A stretch of 64,000 bases of DNA from SAR324 cluster bacterium (GTDB lineage Bacteria > SAR324 > XYD2-FULL-50-16 > HCM1), in NCBI GenBank assembly GCA_002995645.1, contig PUHO01000019.1, forward strand, positions 1 to 64,000, in the 5' to 3' direction. Below the pieces are notes generated by a model. It had not been told where the DNA came from and searched no databases. It was given only the letters and a program-made list of their open reading frames with translations. This document shows, piece by piece, positions 26,215 through 34,919 of this stretch. Both the position numbers and the translations under genes were made by a program. How positions within the stretch are numbered: position 1 is the stretch's first letter; each line of letters starts with the position of its first letter.

Positions 26215-27180
26215 ATGGCAAGCTCTCTGCGTCTTTCTTCTCTTGCTTTTTATGTATATCAATATATTCAAAAGCATCAGCTAATTCAAGAAAATGACAA
26301 ACTAATCCTTAGCTTTAGTGCTGGCGCGGATTCAACGGCGTTAGCTTGCTTGCTTCTTGAAATACGGCAAAAAATACCCTTTTCTTTTTTATTAGCTCAT
26401 TTTAATCATGGTTTACGAGAACAAAGCAAGCAAGAAGCTGCGTTTACAGCTGACTTTGCAAAGGAACATGACCTTGCTTATCATATATTTCAAACAGATA
26501 AATTAAACAAGTCAAAAAACTTACAATTAGAAGCAAGGACTTGGCGTTATACACATCTAAAAGAATTGAAACAAGAAACAAAGGCAAATAAAATTGCATT
26601 AGCTCACCACAAAAACGATGCGCTTGAAACCCTTTTATGGCGTATATTTCGCGGTTCTTCTTTGTTTACTTTGCACCCGCTTACGGCAGCTAGACAAGAC
26701 TATATTCGCCCTTTACTTTCTTGTAAAAAAACAGAACTAGAAAACTATTTAAAAGAAAAAAAACAAATTTGGTTTGAAGACGAAAGCAACAAAGATAATT
26801 ATTATACAAGAAATAAATTACGTAACCAACTTATCCCGCAAGTTAATAGTATTTTAGAAAATACAAGCTGGCAAAACAACATGCTTCATTTATCCGAAGA
26901 AAGTGAGTTATTAAAGGAAACTTTTCATTTTTACGTTCCTAATTCACTTTGGGAAAAAGATTTTCTTGTTTATAAAGAAATACAAGCTTTACCTAGTTTA
27001 TTTGCAAGAAAAGCAATACATGCTTTTTTAACCTTTCATCAATGGGAAAATATACGTTACGATATTATATGCAAACTAGAAACGCTCATACGTAGTAACC
27101 AAGGTAATTGGCATATACAACTAGCGCACAATGCGTATATTGCCGGCTTCCGCAAAAAAGTAACGATTACGTATACTTGA
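26215..27180 (+). CDS. tilS: tRNA(Ile)-lysidine synthase
   Basis: 321-residue N-type ATP pyrophosphatase modifying C34 of the CAU-anticodon isoleucine tRNA. The PP-loop ILSFSAGADSTALACLL (SAGADS in place of the usual SGGxDS) and LAHFNHGLREQSKQEAAF are typical, as is ALAHHKNDALETLLWRIFRGS. It is a short TilS without the C-terminal domain found in E. coli. It begins a three-gene plus-strand group; the next gene starts 3 nt after the stop. Confidence 0.93.
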   Translation: MASSLRLSSLAFYVYQYIQKHQLIQENDKLILSFSAGADSTALACLLLEIRQKIPFSFLLAHFNHGLREQSKQEAAFTADFAKEHDLAYHIFQTDKLNKSKNLQLEARTWRYTHLKELKQETKANKIALAHHKNDALETLLWRIFRGSSLFTLHPLTAARQDYIRPLLSCKKTELENYLKEKKQIWFEDESNKDNYYTRNKLRNQLIPQVNSILENTSWQNNMLHLSEESELLKETFHFYVPNSLWEKDFLVYKEIQALPSLFARKAIHAFLTFHQWENIRYDIICKLETLIRSNQGNWHIQLAHNAYIAGFRKKVTITYT

Positions 27181-27183
27181 TTT

Positions 27184-28032
27184 ATGATATCTTTTACTTG
27201 TAAAACAACAACGGTCTTTATTTTCCTCTTGTGTATCTTTGCTTTTCCTTTAAAAGCAAAAGAACAACCTAGGCAACAAGATAAGCTTGTCCTTACTTCG
27301 CAAGGCGTTCTTTCCTATGCTGATTCGCTTTATGAACAAGAAGAATATTACCGTGCAATTACAGAGTATAAACGTTTGATTTACTTTTTTCCTAAAAGCA
27401 AGGTAAGCTATGCCAAGCTTCAAATTGGGCGTTCCTATATGGCGGGAGAAGATTACACAATGGCAACAGACTATTGGAAAAAAACAATCTCTTTATTCCC
27501 GTCTCAATCGGCAAACTGGCGTAAAGGTATGATACTATACGGTATTAGCGAACTCGACTCGCAACAAAACGAAGTTTTTTATTTTCGCCGCAATCATGTT
27601 GCAAAAGCTATACAGATTTTTAAACAACTCCCGGTTACGAAAGAAAACAAACGAATTCATACTTTTACTACACAATGGGAAACACGCGATCAAAATAATA
27701 AAAAATCGCCTGTTGTTGCCGGGGTTTTGTCTTCTTTTGTTCCTGGCGCCGGTAGTTTGTATAATGGAAGAGCCATAGAAGCAACCTATGCTTTTTTAAT
27801 GCCCGTTCTCTTTCTTGGCGCTTCGTATCAAGCCTTTCATCAACACAAGCAACATCTTGGTATCTTTTTTGGCTTTTTTGGGCTTGCTTTTTATGGCGGG
27901 AACATATATGCTGCTATTAACGGATCATATAAAACAAATGAAGCTCGTAGCGCTAAAACACTACGTCAATTAAGGCAACAAAACGGCATCTTCTTTTTTC
28001 CTCATTCGCAAGTAGGATTTGATCGTTTCTAA
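27184..28032 (+). CDS. TPR-containing exported membrane protein, unknown
   Basis: 282 residues. A signal peptide (TTTVFIFLLCIFAFPLKAKE) is followed by tetratricopeptide-like repeats (ADSLYEQEEYYRAITEYKRLIYFFPKS; LQIGRSYMAGEDYTMATDYWKKTISLFP), as in BamD/YbgF-type proteins. The C-terminal third has Gly-rich hydrophobic segments (SSFVPGAGSLYNGRA, then two predicted membrane helices) like the DUF5683 type. A periplasmic or envelope-associated scaffold is likely, with no specific function shown. Coupled to tilS. Confidence 0.6.
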   Translation: MISFTCKTTTVFIFLLCIFAFPLKAKEQPRQQDKLVLTSQGVLSYADSLYEQEEYYRAITEYKRLIYFFPKSKVSYAKLQIGRSYMAGEDYTMATDYWKKTISLFPSQSANWRKGMILYGISELDSQQNEVFYFRRNHVAKAIQIFKQLPVTKENKRIHTFTTQWETRDQNNKKSPVVAGVLSSFVPGAGSLYNGRAIEATYAFLMPVLFLGASYQAFHQHKQHLGIFFGFFGLAFYGGNIYAAINGSYKTNEARSAKTLRQLRQQNGIFFFPHSQVGFDRF

Positions 28033-28126
28033 TCTTCTATATAAAATGCATACTCCTTGCATGCTTATATATATACTTAATTAGCATATTTAGCTATCCA
28101 TTTGATTTTACCATAAATTAAAACTT

Positions 28127-30385
28127 ATGCCACATCCTGTTTCAGCTGTACATTTAAAAATCATTCGTGAAGAAGAAGAGAAATTATTAGCTCTTAGAAC
28201 TTATTATATTGAACAAAAGAATTATAATATTCATTCTGATTTATTACAGCAAATTTATGAACTACGCTCTAGTTTGCAAAATGCAATGACTGACGACGTC
28301 CCTCATATTACCGAACAAATTCATAATTTAATGAATCTTGTTAATCAGACGCAACAATCGCAAAATGGGGTTTTATCTATAAACGCACCTTATTTTGCAC
28401 ATATGCAACTTGAGGAAAACCGCATTTTCAACTTCTATCTTGGTTCTAGCGTAATTTATATACCTGAAATTAAAACGCAAATTATTGACTGGAAGACTTC
28501 GCCTATTAGCCGGATATATTATTTATATCAACCTGGCGACGAATATGAAGAAATTGTTGCCGATCGTTTACGAGAAGGTTTAGTTATATATAAACGTGCT
28601 TTAACCATTAACCAAGGCGAGTTAGTTCGTATTCAACAAGACGGCGTTACACTAGAGTATACAGGCAAAAAGTGGATAGAAAAAACAGTAGTTCGCAAGT
28701 TTTTACAAGGTGGTTCCGGCATTGCTATTAGAAAAGAAAATACAAAAACCTTGCTAGGCGTGGGCGGTGATTTAAGCCCTAATAAAGAGCTTGAATCGAT
28801 TACCGGTTTGCTTGATTCGGAACAATTTAAACTAATCACCCAACCAAGCGAATCCCTTCTTGCTATTCAAGGAACTGCCGGCAGTGGTAAAACCACAGTC
28901 GCTTTACACCGTATTGGCTGGCTTCATAGTCAAAACCCCGCAAAATACAAAGATAATACTATTCTTGTTATTGTTTTTAATAAGGCTTTGTCTACTTATA
29001 TTGCAAAGGTTCTTCCTGCTATTGGCATACAACAAGCTGTTGTTAATTATTTTGAAAATTGGCTTATTGGTCTATTTCGCACTTTATTTCAAAATACCTT
29101 TCCTCATGCGCAACTTTCAACGCAAATTACAACTATACGATTTAAAAAACACCCTTATTGGTTAACGTATATTAAAGACTTCTTTGTTAAAAAAGAAAAA
29201 CAATTATATGAAGGTTTAGAAGAAATTGCACGTAGTTTTCCGTCGTTAAATCTGCCTAAACCAAGAGTACTTCCTTTTGTTCCGTTTATTAAGAATCTGT
29301 ATACATATACGCAAGATGCAAAATATAAGCACCTCTTCCCCCAAGCGGCAAGACAAAGAATTGAAAGTTTATTAACTAGTTTTATTGATCCTTCTTTATC
29401 GCAACCTAAAATTATTAAAAGTTTGTTTCTAGAATTATGCGATGATTTTAATGCTTTAGAAAAAGCTTTTAAGAAAAATGCAAAAGAATTAAAACAAATT
29501 GATATTGAACAAGGTATTCATCGTATTACAAGACAATATACTTTATTACAAGATAAAGCAACGGCAAAAGAAGCGTTAGATATAGAAGATATTCCTTTAA
29601 TTTTATATTTACAATATTTATTTTGTGGGAAAATTATGCCTAATACGGCAAAAATGCCTTTATATAAACATATTGTTCTTGATGAAGCGCAAGACTTTTG
29701 CCCTATAGAAATCAAAATATTAACTTTATGTTGTGAAAAGCCGTTAAGCTTAACTTTTGCCGGTGATATGAATCAAACCATACAAAAGCATAATTTCTTT
29801 TCTACTTGGGAAAATTTATTTGAAACCATACAAGTACCGGGTAAAACTGTTTCTTCTTTACAAGTAAGTTACCGTTCTACACAACAAATTATGCATTTTG
29901 CTTATTCTATTTTGCCGGATAATAGACAGGCTGCTAAAAACGTACAAATTGAAAAATCAAAACAAGGTCCGCCTGTTGGTTTCTTTCCTTTCTCAACGCA
30001 AGGGGAAATGATGATTTTTCTTAGCGAACAACTTTCGCAATTAATGGTTGCTGAACCTAATGCCAGTGTTGCCGTTATTTGTTATTCGCAACAAAATGCG
30101 CAAAACTATTATGAAAACTTGAAACACCTTGCCGTTCCGTCTTTACGTTATATTGCAGATCAAGAGTTTCCTTTTGTTTCCGGTATTGACGTAACGGACG
30201 TAATGCAAGTGAAAGGATTAGAGTTTGATTATGTTATTTTGCCGGATATTAATACGGTGAACTATAGTGACACGCCTTATAATCGTTTTCTGCTTCATGT
30301 TGCGGCAACAAGAGCTTCCTATCAACTTTGGCTTATGACCTATGACACGCCTTCCGTATTGTTACCGCCTGATATTAGGCAATAG
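28127..30385 (+). CDS. HelD-like superfamily 1 helicase
   Basis: 752 residues. The N-terminus starts with a helical arm (about 1-80), then the HelD hallmark region (YFAHMQLEENRIFNFYLGSS ... IIDWKTSPISRIYY). Walker A AIQGTAGSGKTTVALHRIG is near residue 245. Motif II HIVLDEAQDF, motif III LTFAGDMNQTIQK, motif IV region YRSTQQIMHFA, motif V MQVKGLEFDYVILPD and motif VI HVAATRASYQLWL follow. HelD proteins recycle stalled RNA polymerase; a DNA-repair helicase role is an alternative. Its last codons fall inside the 182-bp tandem duplication with mscS. Confidence 0.85.
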   Translation: MPHPVSAVHLKIIREEEEKLLALRTYYIEQKNYNIHSDLLQQIYELRSSLQNAMTDDVPHITEQIHNLMNLVNQTQQSQNGVLSINAPYFAHMQLEENRIFNFYLGSSVIYIPEIKTQIIDWKTSPISRIYYLYQPGDEYEEIVADRLREGLVIYKRALTINQGELVRIQQDGVTLEYTGKKWIEKTVVRKFLQGGSGIAIRKENTKTLLGVGGDLSPNKELESITGLLDSEQFKLITQPSESLLAIQGTAGSGKTTVALHRIGWLHSQNPAKYKDNTILVIVFNKALSTYIAKVLPAIGIQQAVVNYFENWLIGLFRTLFQNTFPHAQLSTQITTIRFKKHPYWLTYIKDFFVKKEKQLYEGLEEIARSFPSLNLPKPRVLPFVPFIKNLYTYTQDAKYKHLFPQAARQRIESLLTSFIDPSLSQPKIIKSLFLELCDDFNALEKAFKKNAKELKQIDIEQGIHRITRQYTLLQDKATAKEALDIEDIPLILYLQYLFCGKIMPNTAKMPLYKHIVLDEAQDFCPIEIKILTLCCEKPLSLTFAGDMNQTIQKHNFFSTWENLFETIQVPGKTVSSLQVSYRSTQQIMHFAYSILPDNRQAAKNVQIEKSKQGPPVGFFPFSTQGEMMIFLSEQLSQLMVAEPNASVAVICYSQQNAQNYYENLKHLAVPSLRYIADQEFPFVSGIDVTDVMQVKGLEFDYVILPDINTVNYSDTPYNRFLLHVAATRASYQLWLMTYDTPSVLLPPDIRQ

Positions 30386-30737
30386 CACTTCTTTTTTCAA
30401 GGAAGGTAGCCGGCTGCAGTGGCAATTAAAGTTCGTTTTTCGTTTGCAACACTACCGGGGTTTTCATATTAATATCTCGTTGTGGAAAAGGTATTTCTAT
30501 GCCATGTTGTTTGAATTTATCCCATATAATAAACATAACGTTACTTTAGGTTGCTATTAGGCAATAGCACTTCTTTTTTCAAGGAAGGTAGCCGGCGACG
30601 ACGACAATTAAAGTTCGTTTTTCGTTTGCAACTCTACCGGGGTTTTCATATTAATATCTCGTTGTGGAAAAGGTATTTCTATGTCATGTTGTTTGAATTT
30701 ATCCCATATAATAAACATAACGTCACTTTTAGGCTGA
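30374..30737. repeat. 182-bp tandem duplication across the helicase/mscS junction
   Basis: Copy 1 (30374-30555) and copy 2 (30556-30737) agree at about nine of ten bases. Each starts with ATTAGGCAATAGCAC, which includes the helicase stop codon, and ends within the last codons of the mscS gene. Copy 2 holds the true 3' end of mscS; copy 1 (30426-30555) is a detached duplicate of it. Differences cluster near 30415-30423 and at the right end, so the event is not recent. No terminator is obvious in either copy. Confidence 0.9.
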
Positions 30738-31861
30738 TACCGTGGCACGTTACTAACGTTTTCTATCCAAAAAGTTAATAGAAAATTAACGGAGCTATCG
30801 CCAAATTCACGTAAAAAACATAATATTTCTTTATCTTGATAGGTGTATTGATATTCATGCGCACTTGCAAGCAATAAAGCCTCTACTAATTTCAAATCTG
30901 AATTATAGCTAACGCCCACCTCTATGGATATACGTGCTAGATCATTCGTATACGTCCAGTTAATTACACGATTAACAATAAATTCTTCATTAGGAATCAA
31001 TACTTCTTTTCCGTCCATAGCTTCAATTAAAGTAGCACGGCTACCTAAAGAACGAATAAAGCCAAGCATGCCGTCGCTAAGTTCAACAAGATCGCCTACT
31101 TCAAGCGAGTTTTCAAACACAAGAATCAAGCCACTAATAAAATTAGAAGCTATTTTTTGCAAACCAAAACCAATACCAACACCAAGCGCACCACCTACAA
31201 CGGTTATACTCATTAAGTTAATATCTAGCATGCGCAAGGTAATAACAAATAAAAGAAAGTATAAAAAGATTTGCTGTGCTCTAAAGATTAACGTACGCGA
31301 ACCGGATTTAAGAAAATCTAGCTTTTCCAATTTTTGTTGTGAAATACGAAGTAGTAACTTAAACAACCATAAAGACAAAGAAAAAACAAGAAGCGTTTTA
31401 ATAACGCTATAGACAGACAAGCTATAGTTATTAATTTGAAAAGAAAAGCTATCCAAATACATTACGGTAGCATGCCAAATACCGAAAGTTTGCAGGACTA
31501 AAATAGGAAAGAAAATAAAAGTAAAAATCAGTACGGCAATTCTTCTTTGCGTAAAATAGGCAATAATACAAGTTAACCACCAAACAAAAGCCAACTTTTG
31601 CACTGTTATCAAAATAATGCTAGGTGGATGATCAATAGAAATAATAGCCGAGCTAACAACAATAAGAATAAAAAATATAAACGTCCCTGTTGCTACGTTT
31701 ATTTTTTCTATAGCAGGCAATTGCATTCTATTTTTAAAATAAGCATACGATCTTTTAAAGATAAAAGTATAAATAAAAGCCGTTACTACTAAGCAAGTCA
31801 AGATAGCGCTATATTCAAGAAAAGCGGTTTTATTTAAGAAAAGGGAAATTAACAACTTCAA
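30608..31861 (-). CDS. mscS: MscS-family mechanosensitive channel
   Basis: 417 residues with about five to six N-terminal membrane helices, then the pore helix VVGGALGVGIGFGLQKIASNFISGLILVFE, the beta domain VGDLVELSDGMLGFIRSLGSRATLIEAMDGKEVLIPNEEFI, and a cytoplasmic vestibule. Longer than E. coli MscS because of extra N-terminal helices, like the YnaI/YbdG type. It releases osmolytes at hypo-osmotic shock. Its 3' end is repeated downstream at 30426-30555. Confidence 0.92.
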   Translation of the reverse strand: MKLLISLFLNKTAFLEYSAILTCLVVTAFIYTFIFKRSYAYFKNRMQLPAIEKINVATGTFIFFILIVVSSAIISIDHPPSIILITVQKLAFVWWLTCIIAYFTQRRIAVLIFTFIFFPILVLQTFGIWHATVMYLDSFSFQINNYSLSVYSVIKTLLVFSLSLWLFKLLLRISQQKLEKLDFLKSGSRTLIFRAQQIFLYFLLFVITLRMLDINLMSITVVGGALGVGIGFGLQKIASNFISGLILVFENSLEVGDLVELSDGMLGFIRSLGSRATLIEAMDGKEVLIPNEEFIVNRVINWTYTNDLARISIEVGVSYNSDLKLVEALLLASAHEYQYTYQDKEILCFLREFGDSSVNFLLTFWIENVSNVPRYQPKSDVMFIIWDKFKQHDIEIPFPQRDINMKTPVELQTKNEL

Positions 31862-32198
31862 AATGGTAATACTCTATATAAGGTAAGCAAGAAAGCATCA
31901 TTGTATAATCAAACAAATGCTAATCTATTGTAAAAATAGTATCATTGTAAAAATTACATTGTCAAGATTAGGAAAAAACAAGCTGTTTATTTTTATTAAA
32001 TTTCTGTGGGATAACGATATTGAAATAGGTTCTTATTTAGTAACAAACCGCGTATTCTGTCCTTATTTATGTAATCATGGTACAACGGCAAGTTGCGTTC
32101 CTATGGCTCAACTCCGTTTTGTCAACTTTTTAAGCACTTCTCTATTAGAAGAAAGTAATCTTATTTTTCTTAATCCCGCTCTATATTACATATATTTC
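31862..32198. other. mscS-xylA gap: no gene supported
   Basis: About 340 bp of AT-rich sequence between the divergent mscS and xylA genes. A frame at 31917-32246 plus has no family resemblance and runs through the xylA promoter, so I do not call it. The stretch ending near 32180 may hold the leftward mscS promoter but I cannot define it. Confidence 0.3.
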
Positions 32199-32323
32199 TT
32201 GACATACAGACCAATACATTATATAGTAAATCAAACAAAGTTATAAAGAAAAAGCCAATATTAACCTAGGTATTAAAAATATTACATATATTTCTTGACA
32301 TGTAAGCAAATTAAATTTATAGT
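32199..32323 (+). promoter_or_regulatory. Twin promoters upstream of xylA
   Basis: Two near-identical units 96 bp apart: TTGACA (32199-32204), 17-bp spacer, TATAGT (32222-32227); and TTGACA (32295-32300), 17-bp spacer, TATAGT (32318-32323). Each is preceded by TTACATATATTTC and followed by an AACAAAGTTATAAAGAAA block. The hexamers are close to the vegetative consensus. The duplication gives two start points for xylA and probably the downstream xyl genes. Confidence 0.7.
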
Positions 32324-32350
32324 TAATAAAACAAAGTTATAAAGAAAACC

Positions 32351-32380
32351 TAATGTAAGTTAAACTTTAAATTTACATTA
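32351..32380 (+). promoter_or_regulatory. Inverted repeat in the xylA leader
   Basis: Perfect 8-bp arms TAATGTAA (32351-32358) and TTACATTA (32373-32380), separated by 14 bp, lie between the downstream promoter and the start codon. An operator or an mRNA hairpin is possible. No xylose regulator gene is in the window. Confidence 0.4.
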
Positions 32381-32398
32381 ATTATATATAAGTTACGA

Positions 32399-33739
32399 AT
32401 GGCTATATCAAAACATTACAAAAACCTATTCCAAGATATTACGACTATAGAATATAAAGGAAAAGATTCAAAAGATCCGTTAAGCTTTCAATACTATAAT
32501 CCGTCTCAAAAAGTAGGTGGTAAAACAATGGCAGAACAGCTACGTTTTGCTATTTGCTATTGGCATACAGTCAGTTGGGCTGGCAACGATATGTTCGGTT
32601 TAGAAGCTTTTTCGCATCATTGGCTATCTAAAGATATTACAGACGTATATGAAAAAGCAGAACTAAAAGCAGATTATATGTTTCAATTTGCACAACTACT
32701 TCAAATGCCTTTTTATACTTGGCATGATCGCGATGTAATTGCTGAAGGCGACAGTTTGCAAGAATCAGCGCAAAGGTTAGTTAAGTTTTCCGATTATTTA
32801 TTAAAAAAACAAGAAGAAACAGGGATTAAAGCACTTTGGGGAACAGCTAACGCCTTTTCTAATAAACGGTATATGGCAGGTGCGGCGTCTAATCCGGATC
32901 CGGAAGTATTTGCTTGTGCGGCGTCTCAAGTGAGAACGGCAATGGAAGTCACGAAAAAACTAGGTGGGCAAAACTATGTGCTTTGGGGTGGACGCGAAGG
33001 GTACGATACGCTTTTGAATACTTGTATTCGTCAAGAACAAGAGCAACTTGGTCGCTTTATGAGTCTTGTTGTAGAACATAAACATAAAATTGGTTTTCAA
33101 GGTGATATTCTTATTGAACCAAAACCGAAAGAACCAACAAAACATCAATATGATTTTGACGTTGCTACTGTATACGGTTTTTTGAAAAAATATAACCTAG
33201 AAAAAGAAATTAAAGTTAATATTGAAACTAACCACGCTATATTAGCAGGTCACACAATGGAACATGAAATTGCAACGGCAAGCGCGTTAGATTTGTTTGG
33301 TAGTATTGATATTAATGCAGGCGACTACCTTCTTGGTTGGGATACCGATCAATTTCCTACAGACGCTTTAGAAATGACAAAAATGATGTATTACATTCTA
33401 AAAGCCGGTGGATTTAAAAACGGTGGTCTTAACTTTGATGCTAAATTGCGACGTCAATCGTGTGATGTGAAAGATTATTTATATGCTCATATTGCCGGTA
33501 TGGACGCAGGCGCAAGAGGTTTACTTGCAGCGCAAGCTTTAGTTGAAGATAAAACGCTTGCTACTTTTATTGAACAACGCTACGCCGGTTGGCAATCTAG
33601 CTTTGGGCAAGATATTTTGCAAGGAAAACTGTCTCTTTCCGACATTGCCGATCTGGCAGAAACAAACAATATAAATCCTTCTCCAGTTAGTGGCAGACAA
33701 GAAATGTTGGAAGGTATTATTAGTCGATATTTAAACTAG
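32399..33739 (+). CDS. xylA: Xylose isomerase
   Basis: 446-residue enzyme converting xylose to xylulose. Group II type: YKGKDSKDPLSFQYYNPSQ near the start, WHTVSWAGNDMFG, FYTWHDRDVIAEG with the catalytic His, VLWGGREGYDTLLNT, ILIEPKPKEPTKHQYDFD and NIETNHAILAGHTMEHE with metal ligands. It is first in the xylose module and directly upstream of xylF. Confidence 0.97.
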   Translation: MAISKHYKNLFQDITTIEYKGKDSKDPLSFQYYNPSQKVGGKTMAEQLRFAICYWHTVSWAGNDMFGLEAFSHHWLSKDITDVYEKAELKADYMFQFAQLLQMPFYTWHDRDVIAEGDSLQESAQRLVKFSDYLLKKQEETGIKALWGTANAFSNKRYMAGAASNPDPEVFACAASQVRTAMEVTKKLGGQNYVLWGGREGYDTLLNTCIRQEQEQLGRFMSLVVEHKHKIGFQGDILIEPKPKEPTKHQYDFDVATVYGFLKKYNLEKEIKVNIETNHAILAGHTMEHEIATASALDLFGSIDINAGDYLLGWDTDQFPTDALEMTKMMYYILKAGGFKNGGLNFDAKLRRQSCDVKDYLYAHIAGMDAGARGLLAAQALVEDKTLATFIEQRYAGWQSSFGQDILQGKLSLSDIADLAETNNINPSPVSGRQEMLEGIISRYLN

Positions 33740-33759
33740 GTATATCTTATTATACCTAG
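33736..33759 (+). terminator. Hairpin between xylA and xylF
   Basis: Perfect 9-bp stem CTAGGTATA (33736-33744) and TATACCTAG (33751-33759) with a 6-nt loop, overlapping the xylA stop. No T run follows directly, so it may protect or process the mRNA rather than end transcription. Confidence 0.4.
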
Positions 33760-33798
33760 CAGATATCTTAATTTTTATTTATTTAAGAGGTACTTACT

Positions 33799-34833
33799 AT
33801 GAAAAAATTATTTAAAAGTGCGTTAAGCTCAACGGCGCTTATAGCTTTTCTTTTTACTCTTTCTTCTACAACCTATGCGAAAAGCATGAAAAAAACAAAA
33901 GCAAAAAAACAATATACGATTGCTTTTTCTATTGACGATTTAAGAGTAGAACGCTGGACGAAAGACCGCGACTATTTTGTTGACGCTGTTAAAAAACAAG
34001 GTAACAAAGTGCTAGTAGCGTCGGCAAACGCTTCTTCAGCAAGGCAAATTTCTCAAATTCAAAACTTTATCACTCGTGGCGTTGACGCAATTGCTATAGT
34101 TCCTTTTAATGGCAAAGTGCTTTCTTCTGTTATTAAAGACGCAAAAAAAGCAGGCATTAAAGTTGTGGCTTATGATCGTTTGATCTTAAACGCCGACGTT
34201 GATGCTTATATTTCTTTTGATAATGAGAAAGTAGGTGAAATGCAAGCTAATGAGCTTATTAAAGTAATGCCAAAAGGAAACTATTTCTTGCTTAGCGGTT
34301 CGCCAACAGATAATAATGCGTATATGTTTCGTGCCGGACAAGAAAAAGCTTTAGCTCCGTACGTAAAAAGCGGCGCTATTAAAATTATAGGTAAACAATG
34401 GACTAAAGATTGGATGCCAACAGAAGCTTTGAAAATTATTGAAAACGTATTAACGAAAAACGATAATAAAATAGACGCTATTGTTGCTTCTAACGACGGT
34501 CTTGCCGGTGGTGCTATCCAAGCTTTACGCGCGCAAAACTTGACTAAAGTTGTTGTTTCCGGGCAAGATGCCGATCTTGCCGGCTCTATTCGTGTAGCGC
34601 AAGGAAAACAAACTATGACCGTATATAAACCGTTAAAGAAAATTGCTACTAATGCGGCTAAGTTAGCTCTTGACCTTGTTAAAGGTAATAAAGTTAAATA
34701 CACAACGCAACTAGATAATAAATACAAAAAAGTTAATACTATTTTCTTAAAACCTATTGCTATTACTAAATCTAATATTAATATTTTAATTAAAGACAAA
34801 GTATATACAAAAAAACAACTAAGATTAAAATAA
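33799..34833 (+). CDS. xylF: D-xylose-binding periplasmic protein
   Basis: 344 residues. Signal peptide (SSTALIAFLFTLSSTTYA) followed by a Peripla_BP_4 sugar-binding protein: IAFSIDDLRVERWTKDRDYFV, VDAIAIVPFNGKVLSSVI, KVVAYDRLILNADVDAYISFDN and VVVSGQDADLAGSIRVAQGKQTMTVYKP. These closely match XylF. It delivers xylose to XylGH. Good ribosome site AAGAGG. A strong hairpin follows the gene. Confidence 0.95.
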   Translation: MKKLFKSALSSTALIAFLFTLSSTTYAKSMKKTKAKKQYTIAFSIDDLRVERWTKDRDYFVDAVKKQGNKVLVASANASSARQISQIQNFITRGVDAIAIVPFNGKVLSSVIKDAKKAGIKVVAYDRLILNADVDAYISFDNEKVGEMQANELIKVMPKGNYFLLSGSPTDNNAYMFRAGQEKALAPYVKSGAIKIIGKQWTKDWMPTEALKIIENVLTKNDNKIDAIVASNDGLAGGAIQALRAQNLTKVVVSGQDADLAGSIRVAQGKQTMTVYKPLKKIATNAAKLALDLVKGNKVKYTTQLDNKYKKVNTIFLKPIAITKSNINILIKDKVYTKKQLRLK

Positions 34834-34862
34834 AATTAATCTGATGATGTTATAATATATAG

Positions 34863-34899
34863 AGCCTTTAATTACAATGGTAATTGAAGGCTTTCTTTT
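34863..34899 (+). terminator. Attenuator-type terminator between xylF and xylG
   Basis: A 13-bp stem, AGCCTTTAATTAC (34863-34875) with GTAATTGAAGGCT (34880-34892), one mismatch, a 4-nt loop and a TTTCTTTT tail. Partial termination here would make binding protein in excess over the ATPase and permease, as is common in sugar ABC operons. Confidence 0.75.
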
Positions 34900-34919
34900 A
34901 ACTAAAGAAGGAGTATAAA

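Noticed and set aside
30342..30778. Two similar plus-strand frames at the helicase/mscS junction
   Set aside because: They are near-identical because of the 182-bp tandem duplication and lie antisense to mscS or its copied tail.
31917..32246. 109-codon frame between mscS and xylA
   Set aside because: It crosses the upstream xylA promoter, has no family resemblance and no ribosome site; treated as noise.
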